Shown here one piece after another: positions 19,584-29,516 of a DNA stretch of 64,000 nt. Source of the DNA: Eubacterium sp. (GTDB lineage: Bacteria; Bacillota; Clostridia; Oscillospirales; Acutalibacteraceae); the NCBI GenBank assembly GCA_017886765.1, contig JAGHJI010000057.1, positions 1-64,000 on the forward strand, written 5' to 3'. Both the position numbers and the translations under genes were made by a program. Below the pieces are notes generated by a model. The model was not told where the DNA came from and searched no databases. It saw only the letters and a program-made list of their open reading frames with translations. The first letter of the stretch is position 1; the number at the start of each line of letters is the position of its first letter.

Positions 19584-20620
19584 GTTTAAGTTCAATTTGG
19601 AATACGGTTTATCCCATTTTAATTGCGATTCTTTTTTTTGAGCTGATTATTATTATTCACGAGGGCGGTCATTATTTTGCCGCCAGACTGATGAAAATAA
19701 AGGTCAATGAATTTTCTGTGGGTATGGGTCCCAAGATTTTTCAGTTCACACACAAAGGGACCAAATATACCCTCAGATGGATATTGTTCGGCGGCTACTG
19801 CTCTATGGAGGGCGAGGACGAGGAAAGCGAAGACAAGAATGCCTTTGTCAATAAAAAGGTATGGCAGCGGATTTTTGTTGTGGTTGCCGGCGCCGTAATG
19901 AACCTGATCCTTGGTTTTGTGATCGTTCTGATCATCGTATGCTCCCAGAATCTTGTGGGCACCACGCAGGTTGCCAAGTTTGATGACGCGGCGGTATCCT
20001 CTCAAAGCGGTCTTCAGGTGGGGGATACGATAAAGAGTATTGACGGTATGCGTGTTTATACCACAAATGATGTGCAGACCGGACTTTCCAGGAGTCCTGA
20101 CGGCACGGTGGATATGGTGGTAACACGTGACGGTAAAGATGTTGATCTGCAAGTTGAATTTGAAACCGACGAGTACGAGGGAACCCGGTATATCGTAATG
20201 GATTTCTGGCTGAGAGGTGTGGAAAAGACTTTCGGCAATGTGATTGTTCAGACCTTCAAGGAATCGGTGTCCTATGCCAGAATGGTATTTCTTTCCGTTC
20301 ACGATTTGCTGACGGGGAGATACGGCCTGTCCGATTTGAGCGGACCTGTCGGCGCGGTGTCCGTGGTTTCAGACGCGGTTAAGACCTCGGTTTATTCCAT
20401 GCTCAGAATCATGGCTTTGCTTACCATCAACGTAGGTCTGTTCAATCTGTTCCCGATTCCTGCCCTTGACGGATGGCGGTTCTTCGTCCTTCTGGCGGAG
20501 GGTATTACCAGGAAAAAGCTGCCCGCTAAGGCGGAATATATCATAAACGCAGTGGGACTGGTCCTGCTTCTGGGACTGATGTGTGTCGTGACCTTCAGCG
20601 ATATAACAAGGCTCTTTTAG
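19580..20620 (+). CDS. rseP: Site-2 zinc metalloprotease (RseP/RasP family) with PDZ
   Basis: IIIHEGGHYFAARLMKIKVNEFSVGMGP (HExxH variant HEGGH), NLFPIPALDGWRFF. Confidence 0.93.
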   Translation: MSLSSIWNTVYPILIAILFFELIIIIHEGGHYFAARLMKIKVNEFSVGMGPKIFQFTHKGTKYTLRWILFGGYCSMEGEDEESEDKNAFVNKKVWQRIFVVVAGAVMNLILGFVIVLIIVCSQNLVGTTQVAKFDDAAVSSQSGLQVGDTIKSIDGMRVYTTNDVQTGLSRSPDGTVDMVVTRDGKDVDLQVEFETDEYEGTRYIVMDFWLRGVEKTFGNVIVQTFKESVSYARMVFLSVHDLLTGRYGLSDLSGPVGAVSVVSDAVKTSVYSMLRIMALLTINVGLFNLFPIPALDGWRFFVLLAEGITRKKLPAKAEYIINAVGLVLLLGLMCVVTFSDITRLF

Positions 20621-20665
20621 ATTATAATTTGATATCTTGCTTAACCATACAAAAGGATTGAAAAT

Positions 20666-21715
20666 ATGGAAAGAAGAAAAAGTAAAAAAATAAAACTCAA
20701 AAATACTTTTATCGGCGGAGACAGTGATATACTCGTGCAGAGCATGCTGAATATTCCGGCAAGGGATATAGAAGGCTCCGTGGCACAGGCGAAGGAGCTT
20801 GCCGCGGCAGGCTGTCAGGTGATACGCTTTGCTGTACCGAACAAGGAAGCGCTGGCGCTGATTGAGCCGATAAAGGAAGCCGTTGATGTTCCGTTGGTTG
20901 CGGATATTCATTTTGATTACCGGCTGGCGCTGGGAGCGGCTGAACGCGGGATAGATAAGATCCGTATCAATCCGGGGAATATAGGTGATGATTCACGCGT
21001 GAAAGCGGTGGCAGACGCCTGTAAGCAAAGGAATATTCCCATCCGGATCGGCGTCAATTCCGGTTCTCTTGAAAAGGAAATCCTTGCCCGATACGGTTCT
21101 CCCACACCTCAGGCAATGGTGGAGTCTGCGCTGTATCATGCGAGGCTCCTGGAAAAATTTGATTTTGATGATATTGTCATTTCCATAAAATCATCGGATG
21201 TTAAAACTATGATAACCGCCTACGAGCTTGCGGCGCAGCAGTGCGATTATCCGCTTCATCTCGGTGTGACGGAGGCCGGCACGGAAAGAATGGGAATTAT
21301 TAAATCCGCTGTGGGTATCGGTTCCCTTCTTGCCCACGGAATCGGCGACACGATCCGAGTCAGTCTGACCGACTCGCCCGTTAAAGAGGTTTTCGCCGCT
21401 TTTGATATATTAAAAGCTTTAGGGCTGAAAAACGACAGCCCGTATCTGATATCCTGTCCCACCTGCGGCAGAACAAAAATTGACCTTGTATCCCTGGCCA
21501 AACAGGTGGAGGACAGACTCAGGGACTGCAAAAAGCCCATAAAGGTTGCCGTAATGGGTTGCGTTGTAAACGGACCGGGAGAGGCTAAAGAGGCCGATAT
21601 CGGCATTGCCGGAGGCGATGGAAACGGCCTTATATTCAAAAAAGGCGAAATACTGCGCAAGGTTGATGAAAAAGATCTGCTTGAAGAATTAATGAAAGAA
21701 ATTGAGAAGTTGTGA
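20666..21715 (+). CDS. ispG: 4-hydroxy-3-methylbut-2-enyl diphosphate synthase (flavodoxin)
   Basis: VPLVADIHFDYRLAL, RINPGNIG, ISCPTCGRTKIDL, MGCVVNGPGEA. Confidence 0.96.
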   Translation: MERRKSKKIKLKNTFIGGDSDILVQSMLNIPARDIEGSVAQAKELAAAGCQVIRFAVPNKEALALIEPIKEAVDVPLVADIHFDYRLALGAAERGIDKIRINPGNIGDDSRVKAVADACKQRNIPIRIGVNSGSLEKEILARYGSPTPQAMVESALYHARLLEKFDFDDIVISIKSSDVKTMITAYELAAQQCDYPLHLGVTEAGTERMGIIKSAVGIGSLLAHGIGDTIRVSLTDSPVKEVFAAFDILKALGLKNDSPYLISCPTCGRTKIDLVSLAKQVEDRLRDCKKPIKVAVMGCVVNGPGEAKEADIGIAGGDGNGLIFKKGEILRKVDEKDLLEELMKEIEKL

Positions 21716-24700
21716 TGAATAGATTTTCAGATTTATTTTCTGATTATATCGACAGTGAAATCATTGCCGACATCGGTAACGGGGAAATTTATTCCTTTAC
21801 CGTGTCAAGAGAAAAGAGAACGCTCGCCATCGGTCTGTACCTCGACCGCTTTTTGGGCTATAGTAAGATTTTACAGGCTGAAAAGGCGATTGAAAGATCG
21901 ATTGCTTTACATAAAGTTACGATAAATCCTGTGTTTCCGAAATCGGAATTTTCCCTGAACAATATGGAGAATATCCTCGAGTACGCAAAGAGGGATACCC
22001 CCGCCGCCAACGGTTTTTTTGAGGGTGCCGAGGCGGAGATCGAGGACAACATCCTCACCGTCTTTCTGAAAAAGGGCGGCAAGGAGGTCCTGGAGGCGCA
22101 GAAGGTCGGCTCCGTAGTGTCCGCTATGCTTTATAAGCTTTTTAAAGTGGATTACGATGTGAATTTTCTGGAGGTACAGCAATTTGACATTGAAAAGGCT
22201 GTCAAAGAGGCAGTTGAGGAAAAGCATAAGCAGGAGGAAATAAAGAAAGAAGAAAAGGAAAAGAATACCGTTCACGAGCCATGGGGCGAATTGCCGCTTT
22301 ATAAGGATACAGTAAAAAACATTTACGGCAAAACGCTCCGTGATACCCCGACTGCAATCAAGGATATTACCACCGAAGACGGATACATTACCGTATGGGG
22401 CGATGTGTTTGATTCAGAGGTGAGGGATACCAAGCGCGGCACAAACCGTATCTTCAATTTCAATATTACCGACTACACCTCGTCCATTACGGTGAAGATG
22501 TTTGAGGACAGGCGCGTCATCGACCCGCTTATTGAAAAACTCAACGACTGCAAAACGGTTGTGATCAACGGCGCGTATCAGTTTGATACCTTTTCAAATC
22601 AGTACGTTCTCCATCCGTTTTCCATTTCAAGCGTTAAGAAAATTGAGAAAATGGATAACGCGCCGGAAAAAAGAATTGAACTGCACCTGCATACCTCTAT
22701 GTCTGAAATGGACGCCATATCCGCTCCCAAGCTCCTTGTAAAAAGAGCAATCAGCTGGGGGCACAAAGCGATTGCGGTTACGGACCACGGGGTTGTTCAG
22801 GCATTGCCCGAGGCATATAACGCGGCCAAGGGTAAAATTAAACTGATTCTCGGTATGGAGGGATATCTGGTAGACGATGAAAAGTATCCCGATTTTATGA
22901 AACTCAAGCGCAAACAGTTTAAGCGCCATCATATTATCCTGCTGGTCAAGGAAGATACCTCAATGGATGAGTCGATTCCCAAGGAGGAACGTAAATACGG
23001 CAGAAAGAATTTATACGAGATGATATCCTCGTCAAATATAAAAACATTTAAATCCCGTCCGCTTATACCCAAAAGTATGCTTGCCGCAAAGAGAGATGGT
23101 CTGATCATCGGCTCCGCCTGCGAGCAGGGAGAACTGTATCAGGCGATTTTGAATAACGAGCCTGAAGAGAGAATTGAGGAAATCGCCTCGTTTTATGATT
23201 ATCTTGAAATTCAGCCAAACGGTAATAACGCCTTTATGATAAGGTCAAACCGTGAGCCTTATGACAAGATTCACAGCGAGCAGGATTTAATTAATATCAA
23301 TCAGAAAATCATTGAGATTGCCGACAGGCTGGGCAAGCTGGTTGTAGCAACCGGAGACGTCCATTTCCTTGATGAAAAGGACGCCAAGTTCAGAGCTATT
23401 ATTATGGCGTCAAAAGGTTTTGATGACGCGGACAATCAGGCGCCCCTTTATTTCAAAACGACGGATGAAATGCTGGAGGATTTCGCCTGGGCAGGGGATA
23501 GGGCAAAGGAATTTGTCATTGATAATCCCAACAAGATCGCGGATATGATTATGGACGATATTCCGCCGATTCCGCCGGGAACTTTCCAGCCGCATATTGA
23601 CGGCGCCAATGAAGAACTGACCGAAAAATGCTGGGCAAAGGCGAAAGCGTTGTACGGGGACCCGGTTCCCGAATATGTGGCGGACAGGCTTCAGCGTGAG
23701 CTGGATTCCATAATCGGTCACGGCTTCGGCGTGCTTTATGTAATCGCCAAGCGCCTGGTTGAGGAAAGCGAGAGAAACGGCTATTTGGTCGGCTCCAGGG
23801 GTTCCGTCGGCTCCTCTTTCGCCGCGCATATGGCGGGCATATCGGAAGTTAATCCGCTGGCGCCCCATTACTACTGTAAAAAATGCAAGCACAGTGAATT
23901 TTTCACGCATGGAGAAGTTGGTTCGGGATTTGATCTGCCTGCCAAGAACTGCCCCAACTGCGGCACGCCTATGAAACGTGACGGGCACGAAATCCCCTTT
24001 GAAACCTTTTTGGGATTTGACGGCGACAAGGAGCCGGATATCGACCTTAACTTTTCAGGCGAATATCAGTCCCAGTCCCACAGATATACGGAAGAGCTTT
24101 TCGGTAAGGAATACGTGTTTAAAGCCGGTACGATGGCAACGGTGGCTGACAAAACGGCGTACGGCTATGTTATGAAATACCTTGACGAGCGCGGACTCGC
24201 CGCCACAACGCCGAAAGCGGAGATTGAAAGGCTTACCGAAGGTTGTACCGGAATAAAGCGTACAACAGGACAACATCCCGGCGGAATGGTCGTTGTGCCG
24301 GATAAGTACACGGTAGAGGATTTTACGCCCATACAATATCCGTCAAATGATGAAAAGAAGGGTACATACACCACCCATTTTGACTTTAAAAATTCCCTTC
24401 ACGATACGCTCTTAAAGCTGGACGAGCTGGGCCACGATAATCCTACGTTATATAAGTATCTGGAAGATTCAACAGGAATACCTGTTATGGATGTTGACCT
24501 GTCAGACCCGAATCTGTACAAGCTCATTACTTCGACTGAGCCTATCGGTGTTTCGCCGGATGATATTGACTGCAACACGGGTACGCTGGCCATTCCCGAA
24601 ATGGGCACTCCGTTTGTAATCGGCATGCTTGAGGAGGCCCAGCCAAAGACTTTTGCCGACCTTTTGCAGATATCCGGTCTGTCACACGGTACGGACGTAT

Positions 24701-25512
24701 GGCTTGGAAACGCGCAGGAGCTTATAAAATCAGGCACCTGTAATATTTCCCAGGTTATAGGCTGTCGTGACGATATTATGACCTATCTTATCCACAAGAC
24801 GGAAGAGTATGAAAGAAATACAGGCAAGGAATCGCCGCTGAGCAAAAAAGACTGTTTCAAGATTATGGAATATACCCGTAAGGGTAAAGCGCCCAAGGAG
24901 CTTCCTCCTTATGAGGAAGCAATGAAAACCGTTGGCGTTGAACAGTGGTATATTGACTCATGCTATAAGATTAAGTATATGTTTCCTAAAGCGCATGCCG
25001 CGGCTTATGTTATTGCCGCTTTGCGCCTGGCTTGGTATAAGATATATCATCCCATTCATTTTTATTCGGCTTATTTCACGGTTCGAGGTGACGCGATTGA
25101 CGCTGTTGCCGCTGTTGAAGGCAAAACAGCCGTAAAAAAGAAAATGGAGGAAATAAAACGTAAGGGAAATGACAAAACGGCTAAGGACGAGAGCACATAT
25201 GTTGTCCTGCAGATTGTCATTGAAATGCTTGCCAGGGGAATTGAATTTTTGCCGGTGGATATCTATAAATCCGATGCGAGAATCTATAGAATAGAGGACG
25301 GCAAGATCCGTCTGCCGTTCGGCGCAATAGACGGAATAGGCGAGAACGCGGCCAACGCCATTGCAAAATCCCGCGATGACGGCAACGGCGAGTTTATGTC
25401 ATACGATGATCTTATGGCGCGCGCCGGCATCGGCAAGAGTGTTGTGGATTCTCTCAGAGAAGCGGGAGCGCTGGGAGATATGCCGGAGTCAAATCAGATT
25501 TCGTTATTTTAG
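21715..25512 (+). CDS. polC: DNA polymerase III PolC-type alpha subunit lacking the inserted DnaQ-like exonuclease domain
   Basis: HLHTSMSEMD/VTDHG PHP motifs; GSRGSVGSSFAAHMAGISEVNPLAPHY; PDIDLNFSGEYQ; GTMATVADKTAYG; MFPKAHAAAYV; but runs from GMEGYLVDD straight to HHIILLVKEDTS with no DEDD exonuclease block. Confidence 0.95.
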   Translation: MNRFSDLFSDYIDSEIIADIGNGEIYSFTVSREKRTLAIGLYLDRFLGYSKILQAEKAIERSIALHKVTINPVFPKSEFSLNNMENILEYAKRDTPAANGFFEGAEAEIEDNILTVFLKKGGKEVLEAQKVGSVVSAMLYKLFKVDYDVNFLEVQQFDIEKAVKEAVEEKHKQEEIKKEEKEKNTVHEPWGELPLYKDTVKNIYGKTLRDTPTAIKDITTEDGYITVWGDVFDSEVRDTKRGTNRIFNFNITDYTSSITVKMFEDRRVIDPLIEKLNDCKTVVINGAYQFDTFSNQYVLHPFSISSVKKIEKMDNAPEKRIELHLHTSMSEMDAISAPKLLVKRAISWGHKAIAVTDHGVVQALPEAYNAAKGKIKLILGMEGYLVDDEKYPDFMKLKRKQFKRHHIILLVKEDTSMDESIPKEERKYGRKNLYEMISSSNIKTFKSRPLIPKSMLAAKRDGLIIGSACEQGELYQAILNNEPEERIEEIASFYDYLEIQPNGNNAFMIRSNREPYDKIHSEQDLININQKIIEIADRLGKLVVATGDVHFLDEKDAKFRAIIMASKGFDDADNQAPLYFKTTDEMLEDFAWAGDRAKEFVIDNPNKIADMIMDDIPPIPPGTFQPHIDGANEELTEKCWAKAKALYGDPVPEYVADRLQRELDSIIGHGFGVLYVIAKRLVEESERNGYLVGSRGSVGSSFAAHMAGISEVNPLAPHYYCKKCKHSEFFTHGEVGSGFDLPAKNCPNCGTPMKRDGHEIPFETFLGFDGDKEPDIDLNFSGEYQSQSHRYTEELFGKEYVFKAGTMATVADKTAYGYVMKYLDERGLAATTPKAEIERLTEGCTGIKRTTGQHPGGMVVVPDKYTVEDFTPIQYPSNDEKKGTYTTHFDFKNSLHDTLLKLDELGHDNPTLYKYLEDSTGIPVMDVDLSDPNLYKLITSTEPIGVSPDDIDCNTGTLAIPEMGTPFVIGMLEEAQPKTFADLLQISGLSHGTDVWLGNAQELIKSGTCNISQVIGCRDDIMTYLIHKTEEYERNTGKESPLSKKDCFKIMEYTRKGKAPKELPPYEEAMKTVGVEQWYIDSCYKIKYMFPKAHAAAYVIAALRLAWYKIYHPIHFYSAYFTVRGDAIDAVAAVEGKTAVKKKMEEIKRKGNDKTAKDESTYVVLQIVIEMLARGIEFLPVDIYKSDARIYRIEDGKIRLPFGAIDGIGENAANAIAKSRDDGNGEFMSYDDLMARAGIGKSVVDSLREAGALGDMPESNQISLF

Positions 25513-25557
25513 CTGTTTGCCCGCCGTAACACAATTACAACCATAGGAGCTATTACC

Positions 25558-25615
25558 AATCGCCCGTCATATAATTTGCGCTGCGCTCAATGCGCACAGC
25601 GGCGCAGGGTACGTA
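25558..25615 (-). repeat. partial copy of the 12391-12582 type palindromic repeat
   Basis: Reverse complement reads GTACCCTGCGCCGCTGTGCGCATTGAGCGCAGCGCAAATTAT, comparable with ACACCCTGCGCGCGAGCGCAAATTAAA at 12557-12583. Confidence 0.4.
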
Positions 25616-25634
25616 AATAAAATATGATTTATAC

Positions 25635-25683
25635 TTGACACAGTTGATTTAATATGGTAGCATAGTAGCACTCTACTATGCTA
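25635..25683 (+). promoter_or_regulatory. his cluster promoter with perfect palindromic operator candidate
   Basis: TTGACA (25635-25640), 17-bp spacer, -10 TAGCAT; perfect inverted repeat TAGCATAGTAG CACT CTACTATGCTA at 25658-25683. Confidence 0.7.
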
Positions 25684-25709
25684 AAGTACACAAAGTCAGG
25701 GAGAAAAGT

Positions 25710-27323
25710 ATGAAAAGATATTCCAAATTAACGCCTCAGGGCAGCAGGGACCTGCTTTTTGAGGAATGTGACGACCGAAGAAGAGTGGAAACCATACTTT
25801 CCGGTCTGTTTAAAGAGCAAAATTACCGCAAGGTCATGACGCCCACAATTGAATTTTTTGACGTTTTTAACAGTGATAATCTGGGTATTGAAGCGGAGGA
25901 AATGTATAAGCTTTCCGATAATCAGGGCAGAACGACCGTACTCCGTCCTGACAACACGGCGCCAATCGCCCGTCTTGTCGCCACAAGGCTTTCCGACAGC
26001 GATTTCCCCGTAAGGCTTTATTATAATCAGAATATCTACGTCCGCAACAAACAGCTTGCCGGACGCTGCGATGAAATCGAGCAAAGCGGAATTGAACTGA
26101 TTGGCGACGGCAGTATGGACGCTGATATTGAGGTTATCTCCATGGCGTATGAGGCTCTTAAGCGCAACGACGTTCCGTCCTTTAAGCTGGAACTTTGTCA
26201 TGCCGGATTTTTTAACGCCATTCTTGATAAAATGAATTTGACGCCGTCCCGGAAAGCGGATATCTGCAGCTTAATTGAGGGTAAGAATTATTCCGCTTTA
26301 GGCGATATGCTGGATCAAATGGGAGAGAGCACTGAGGCGGATATCATCAAGAAACTTCCCAGACTGTTCGGTGATGTAAAGGTTATAGATGAAGCCAAGT
26401 CGCTTTATGATAATCCTGAGGCAAATCAGGCGCTTGATTATCTCAGGGAGGTTTATGAGAAACTCTGCTCGCTTGGTTTTAAGGATAATATTTTAATTGA
26501 TTTAAGCTTGGTAAACAGAAGCAATTATTATACCGGCGTTATTTTCCGGGGCTATGTACAGGGAAGCGGCGTTACGATCCTTTCCGGAGGACGTTATGAC
26601 AACCTGATTGCCCAGTTCGGTCTGGATGCGCCTGCTGTAGGCTTCGGCGTTGATGTAAACGCCCTTTGTGATATTATGCGTGAGGAGATCAACATTGATC
26701 GTCCTCTGCGGATCGCGCTCACAAAGGGCAGGCTGGAGAAGTCATCGGTCGCCTTGTTCAAAACGATGGGGCTGGATACCACCGAGCTGGAGAATAAGGG
26801 CAGACGTCTTATTCTTCCGGTCGGCGATTACGAGGCAGTCCTTTCAAAAGCGCCGGATGTGATTACCTATGTGGAGCACGGTGTGTGTGATATCGGCGTC
26901 GTGGGCAAGGATACCATTGTGGAGCACGGCAATTCCTTTTATGAGGTCATTGACCTGAATATCGGCAAATGCCGTTTCGCTCTTGCCTGTCCCAAGGGCA
27001 CAGATTTCTTCTCAGGCTATAAGAGAAAAGTCGTGGCAAGTAAATATCCGAGAGTCGCGCGGGAGTATTTTAAGTCCAAGGGTATGGATGTGGATATTAT
27101 CAAGATCGAAGGCAGCGTTGAGCTTGCGCCCCTCCTGGGTCTTGCCGACGGTATTGTGGACATTGTGGAGACCGGTTCCACACTTAAGGAAAACGGACTG
27201 GAGGTCGTTGATGAAATCATGCCGATTTCCGCAAGGGTCATTGTAAATATGGCGTCAATGAAACTCAGAAAAGAAGAAATCGAGAATTTCCTGAACGATT
27301 TGGAATTAGCGTCCCAGGTATAG
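25710..27323 (+). CDS. hisZG: HisZ-HisG fusion: ATP phosphoribosyltransferase regulatory + catalytic (short form) subunits
   Basis: N-term HisRS-like (TPQGSRDLLFEE, LRPDNTAPIARL, GGRYDNLIAQFG); C-term from about residue 329 RPLRIALTKGRLEKSSVALFK...GVCDIGVVGKDTI...ADGIVDIVETGSTL. Confidence 0.93.
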   Translation: MKRYSKLTPQGSRDLLFEECDDRRRVETILSGLFKEQNYRKVMTPTIEFFDVFNSDNLGIEAEEMYKLSDNQGRTTVLRPDNTAPIARLVATRLSDSDFPVRLYYNQNIYVRNKQLAGRCDEIEQSGIELIGDGSMDADIEVISMAYEALKRNDVPSFKLELCHAGFFNAILDKMNLTPSRKADICSLIEGKNYSALGDMLDQMGESTEADIIKKLPRLFGDVKVIDEAKSLYDNPEANQALDYLREVYEKLCSLGFKDNILIDLSLVNRSNYYTGVIFRGYVQGSGVTILSGGRYDNLIAQFGLDAPAVGFGVDVNALCDIMREEINIDRPLRIALTKGRLEKSSVALFKTMGLDTTELENKGRRLILPVGDYEAVLSKAPDVITYVEHGVCDIGVVGKDTIVEHGNSFYEVIDLNIGKCRFALACPKGTDFFSGYKRKVVASKYPRVAREYFKSKGMDVDIIKIEGSVELAPLLGLADGIVDIVETGSTLKENGLEVVDEIMPISARVIVNMASMKLRKEEIENFLNDLELASQV

Positions 27324-27339
27324 ATAAGAGGTATGGACT

Positions 27340-28623
27340 ATGAACATTACAAGAGCGAACGGTAAGGCGGAATATGCCTTGGTGGAGAATTTAAAAAAAC
27401 GCGCCGGTGAAACGGATGCGAAGATTGTTGATATTGTAAAAAATATCATTGAATCCGTCAGGGAACAGGGTGACGAGGCGGTCAGGGAGTTTACTGCCCG
27501 TTTTGACGGCGCCGTTCCCAAAAAAACGGTGATCGAGAAGGATGAACTGCAATCCTTTCTTGATATGGCGGACGATGATTTTAAGACTGCGATCATCAAC
27601 GCAAAGAACAATATATACGATTTTCACAGCCGTCAGGCGCAGCAGTCCTGGATGACCACGAAAGAAAACGGTGTAATCATGGGACAGCGTGTCAGAGGGC
27701 TGAAACGTGTGGGTATTTATGTTCCGGGCGGAACAGCGGCTTATCCATCCTCCGTGCTGATGAACGCTATACCTGCGAAAATTGCCGGAGTTGAAGAGAT
27801 TATTATGGTTACGCCTCCCTCTAAGGACGGAAATCCAAATCCGGATATCATGGCCGCTGCGGCAGTTGCCGGTGTGGATAAGGTGTTCCTTGTAGGCGGA
27901 GCGCAGGCGGTTGCCGCCCTTGCGTACGGTACCGAGCGGATACCTAAAGTGGATAAGATCGTAGGTCCCGGAAACATTTTTGTTGCCACTGCCAAAAAAC
28001 TGCTTTACGGCGTTGTGGATATTGATATGATTGCCGGACCGTCGGAAATACTTATCGTTGCGGACAGGAGCGCAAAGCCGGAATTTCTTGCGGCTGACCT
28101 TATGAGCCAGGCGGAGCATGATAAGCTGGCGTCGGCAATTCTGCTCACCACCTCCTTTGATATAGCAAGAGCTACCGCAAGGGAGATAGACAGGCAGATT
28201 AAGTACCTTGTAAGACAGGAGATTATTGAGGCATCTCTAAAAGATTTCGGAGAAATCATCGTGTGTGAGAATCTTGACCAGGCGATTGATTTTGCCAATG
28301 AACTTGCGCCGGAGCATCTTGAAATGTGCGTTGAGGAACCGCTGAAATATATAGGCAGGCTGGACAACGCCGGCTCTGTATTTTTGGGCAATTATGCACC
28401 GGAGCCTCTGGGCGATTATTATGCGGGACCGAATCATGTCCTGCCCACCAGCGGTACTGCCAGATTCTTCTCCCCGCTTTCTGTGGACAGCTTTATCAAA
28501 AAGAGCTCCTTTATTTACTATACCGAAGAGGAGCTAAGAAAAGCCAAGGATGATATTATCAAGCTTGCCGATACAGAGGGATTGACAGCGCACGCCAATT
28601 CCATTAAGGTAAGGTTTGAATGA
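27340..28623 (+). CDS. hisD: Histidinol dehydrogenase
   Basis: VPGGTAAYPSSVLMNAIPAKIAGV, GPGNIFVATAKKL, AGPSEILIVAD. Confidence 0.96.
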   Translation: MNITRANGKAEYALVENLKKRAGETDAKIVDIVKNIIESVREQGDEAVREFTARFDGAVPKKTVIEKDELQSFLDMADDDFKTAIINAKNNIYDFHSRQAQQSWMTTKENGVIMGQRVRGLKRVGIYVPGGTAAYPSSVLMNAIPAKIAGVEEIIMVTPPSKDGNPNPDIMAAAAVAGVDKVFLVGGAQAVAALAYGTERIPKVDKIVGPGNIFVATAKKLLYGVVDIDMIAGPSEILIVADRSAKPEFLAADLMSQAEHDKLASAILLTTSFDIARATAREIDRQIKYLVRQEIIEASLKDFGEIIVCENLDQAIDFANELAPEHLEMCVEEPLKYIGRLDNAGSVFLGNYAPEPLGDYYAGPNHVLPTSGTARFFSPLSVDSFIKKSSFIYYTEEELRKAKDDIIKLADTEGLTAHANSIKVRFE

Positions 28624-29516
28624 GAAACATAAAAAAGCAGATACCTGCCGCGGCGGCGGTCCTTGCTGTACTGCTCATCTGTGCCGTTGCGTATTTTAAC
28701 GGAGAAAGTGACAATAAAGGCGCTGCGGATGTTTCCGGTTTCCATGACGGACTGATTGTCCATTTCATTGACGTGGGGCAGGGTGACAGCGAGTTTATTG
28801 AACTTCCCGGAGGTCAGTGCATGCTGATTGACGCCGGAACACAGGATTATACCCAAACTGTTATTGATAAAATAACGGAGTACGGCTATAGCTCTATTGA
28901 TTATGTTGTTGCCACGCATCCCCATGCGGATCATATCGGCGGTATGAGCGGCGTTATTGAGAATTTTGATGTAGAAAATTTTTATATGCCTCAGGTAACG
29001 GCCACAACAGACTGTTTTGAAGATCTGCTTGACGCTCTGACCGAAAAAGATCTGAAGATAAACAAACCCGAGGCAGGGGAAGAGATATATTCTGACAGTT
29101 TGGCAGTGATAGAATTCCTTGCTCCGGTGGGAGATAATTATAACAATCTGAATGATTATTCCGCTGTGGTAAAGATAACTTATGGAGAAAATTCGTTTCT
29201 ATTTACCGGTGACGCGGAAAAAGTGTCGGAGGATGAAATGCTTGAACGGGAATTTGATTCCCTTTCGGCAGATGTGCTTAAGGTGGGTCATCACGGTTCG
29301 GACACAGCAACCTCGGCTGATTTTTTGAATGCCGTTGATCCCGAATACGCTGTGATTTCCTGCGGCACAGGTAATTCCTACGGTCATCCCCACAGTGAAA
29401 CTTTAGAAAATCTCACCGCCGCAGGAGCGGAAGTCTACCGGACCGATGAGCTGGGTACGGTTACGATTTACTGTGACGGTAACAACGGTTTTAACATGGA
29501 TTTTGAGGATAATTAA
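28620..29516 (+). CDS. ComEC C-terminal-like metallo-beta-lactamase fold protein, signal/anchor at N-terminus
   Basis: VHFIDVGQGDSEFIELPGGQCMLIDAG, THPHADHIGGM, LKVGHHGSDTATS. Confidence 0.88.
   Translation: MRNIKKQIPAAAAVLAVLLICAVAYFNGESDNKGAADVSGFHDGLIVHFIDVGQGDSEFIELPGGQCMLIDAGTQDYTQTVIDKITEYGYSSIDYVVATHPHADHIGGMSGVIENFDVENFYMPQVTATTDCFEDLLDALTEKDLKINKPEAGEEIYSDSLAVIEFLAPVGDNYNNLNDYSAVVKITYGENSFLFTGDAEKVSEDEMLEREFDSLSADVLKVGHHGSDTATSADFLNAVDPEYAVISCGTGNSYGHPHSETLENLTAAGAEVYRTDELGTVTIYCDGNNGFNMDFEDN

Noticed and set aside
27391-28119. 242-aa minus-strand ORF opposite hisD
   Set aside because: Antisense shadow of a strongly conserved gene
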